NCBI RefSeq assembly: GCF_014334335.1
Contig: NZ_JACSEU010000003.1
Coordinates: forward strand, 62,001-126,000
DNA from: Treponema sp. Marseille-Q3903
GTDB lineage: Bacteria > Spirochaetota > Spirochaetia > Treponematales > Treponemataceae
Reading direction: 5' to 3'
Length of the DNA: 64,000 bases
Shown here: positions 63,123-64,000 of the stretch, piece by piece
Layout: every line of letters starts with the position of its first letter
How positions within the stretch are numbered: the stretch's first letter is position 1
Program-made: the position numbers and the translations under genes
The notes under the pieces: model-generated
Told to the model about the DNA's origin: nothing
Databases searched by the model: none
What the model saw: the letters and a program-made list of their open reading frames with translations, nothing else

Positions 63123-64000
63123 ATGGATTGGTTGAACAAAGCAATATTTTATGAGATTTATCCACAGTCGTTTTGCGATTCAAACGGAGACGGAATCGGC
63201 GATTTTAATGGAATAATCGGAAAACTTGATTACATCAAAAATCTTGGCTGCAATGCAATTTGGCTAAATCCCTGTTTTGAGTCTCCTTTTGCTGATGCAG
63301 GCTATGATATCTCCGATTATTATAAAGTTGCACCGCGTTACGGTACAAATGATGACTTAAAACGACTTTTTGAACAGGCTCATTCGCGAGGAATGCACGT
63401 TTTACTTGATTTAGTTCCCGGTCACACATCTGCACAGCACCCTTGGTTTCAAGAGTCGATGAAAGCTTCTCACAATGAATACACAGATAGATACGTTTGG
63501 ACAAACTCCGTTTGGGAAGAACCTGCAGGGATAGCAAATATCAAAGGATTTTCCGAACGCGATGGAGTTTGTGCTGTAAACTTTTTCTCTCATCAGCCGG
63601 CGCTCAACTATGGATTTTACGAAATTGACAAACCTTGGCAGCAGAGAACTGATGCGGCAGGTCCGCAGGCAACTCTAAATGAAATGAAAAATGTAATGCG
63701 GTTCTGGCTGAATATGGGCTGCGATGGATTTAGAGTTGATATGGCAGGGTCTCTTGTAAAACACGATCCGGAACAAAAAGGCACGATTGCTCTTTGGCAA
63801 AATGTGCGTTCATTTTTAGACAAGGAATTCCCTGATGCACGCTTGATTTCTGAATGGGGAGAACCGGAAAAATCACTTGCCGGCGGCTTTCACATGGACT
63901 TTTTGCTTCACTTTGGACCATCTCACTATAACGACCTTTTCCGTTGCAAAGAACCTTTTTTCAGTTCACGAGGTCGCGGAGATTCCGAAGAATTTATAAA
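63123..64000 (+). CDS. GH13 alpha-glucosidase/oligo-1,6-glucosidase-like enzyme, 3' end outside window
   Basis: The frame runs from ATG 63123 (SD agagg) to the window edge, at least 292 residues with no stop. N-terminal AIFYEIYPQSFCDSNGDGIG and FNGIIGKLDYIKNLGCNAIW are typical of GH13 exo-enzymes. The nucleophile is in GFRVDMAGS and the acid/base in LISEWGEP. GHTSAQHPWFQES is the substrate loop region. No signal peptide, so it acts on imported malto- or isomalto-oligosaccharides, consistent with the extracellular amylase at 11.7-17 kb. It is divergent from D-lactate dehydrogenase. Confidence 0.93.
   Translation, partial: MDWLNKAIFYEIYPQSFCDSNGDGIGDFNGIIGKLDYIKNLGCNAIWLNPCFESPFADAGYDISDYYKVAPRYGTNDDLKRLFEQAHSRGMHVLLDLVPGHTSAQHPWFQESMKASHNEYTDRYVWTNSVWEEPAGIANIKGFSERDGVCAVNFFSHQPALNYGFYEIDKPWQQRTDAAGPQATLNEMKNVMRFWLNMGCDGFRVDMAGSLVKHDPEQKGTIALWQNVRSFLDKEFPDARLISEWGEPEKSLAGGFHMDFLLHFGPSHYNDLFRCKEPFFSSRGRGDSEEFI

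Noticed and set aside
1-64000. CRISPR arrays, insertion sequences, prophage genes, toxin-antitoxin pairs
   Set aside because: No spaced direct-repeat array, transposase, integrase, phage structural gene or typical TA pair was found; the only tandem repeat is the in-frame linker.

Overview
The window looks like a chromosomal segment of a low-GC, host-associated anaerobic spirochaete, most likely Treponema or a close relative. This rests on protein families and gene style, not on a marker gene. Supporting signs are many lipoproteins with spirochaete-like signal peptides, outer-membrane barrel candidates, a rich set of methyl-accepting chemotaxis receptors, hemerythrins, a LytTR/DUF3021 pair, a large amylolytic lipoprotein, and anaerobe-type redox enzymes (EFR1 ferredoxin-flavodoxin, enoate-reductase-like flavoenzyme, aconitase X). 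There are no rRNA genes, phage genes, transposases or CRISPR arrays.

Layout. 1-1.7 kb: end of a GH16 beta-glucanase and a repeat-linker lipoprotein. 1.8-3.4 kb: DUF1858/DUF2249 protein facing a Crp/Fnr regulator. 3.6-7.1 kb: tRNA-Val(UAC), YitT, PepF, tRNA-Gly(UCC) and a truncated GPH sugar symporter. 7.2-11.6 kb: GNAT enzyme, DUF3737, a YczE-like membrane protein, and a tetR-EFR1-DUF2141 operon. 11.7-17 kb: a 1788-residue lipoprotein carrying both a debranching-type and an alpha-amylase-type GH13 domain. 17.2-21.8 kb: LrgAB, GH114-like lipoprotein, EamA and MFS transporters. 21.9-27.4 kb: inverted-domain GH3, S41-like lipoprotein, barrel protein. 27.5-36.8 kb: alpha-2-macroglobulin/PBP1C pair and NhaC. 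36.9-39.4 kb: DHFR, a barrel-LytTR-DUF3021 operon and a candidate structured small RNA. 39.4-42.8 kb: YfcE, arginase, GH35. 42.9-49 kb: chemoreceptor and an old-yellow-enzyme/aconitase X operon. 49-52 kb: DUF5058 membrane pair with an M20 peptidase. 52-54 kb: TlpA, a CXXC mini-protein, a polyferredoxin membrane protein and an MliC-like protein. 54-62 kb: two chemoreceptors, two hemerythrins and a PAS-GGDEF-EAL protein. 62-64 kb: D-lactate dehydrogenase and the start of a GH13 alpha-glucosidase.

Together the genes describe a cell that degrades beta-glucan, starch and galactosides. GH16 and the giant amylase act at the surface; GH3, GH35 and the last GH13 act inside. It ferments partly to D-lactate and senses its surroundings, probably oxygen or redox included, through chemoreceptors, hemerythrins and c-di-GMP turnover.

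The most unexpected pattern is in gene starts. At least seven genes (6502-, 19589+, 36892+, 38925-, 51839-, 56285+, 58718+) have a TATAAT/TATATT-like -10 box ending exactly 6-7 nt before the ATG and no Shine-Dalgarno sequence. An eighth (40050+) has an 8-nt gap. This predicts a class of leaderless mRNAs beside ordinary SD-led genes. Other leads are the small RNA at 39066-39273, the aconitase X/enoate-reductase operon, and the DUF5058 cassette with an operator-like dyad around its -10 box.
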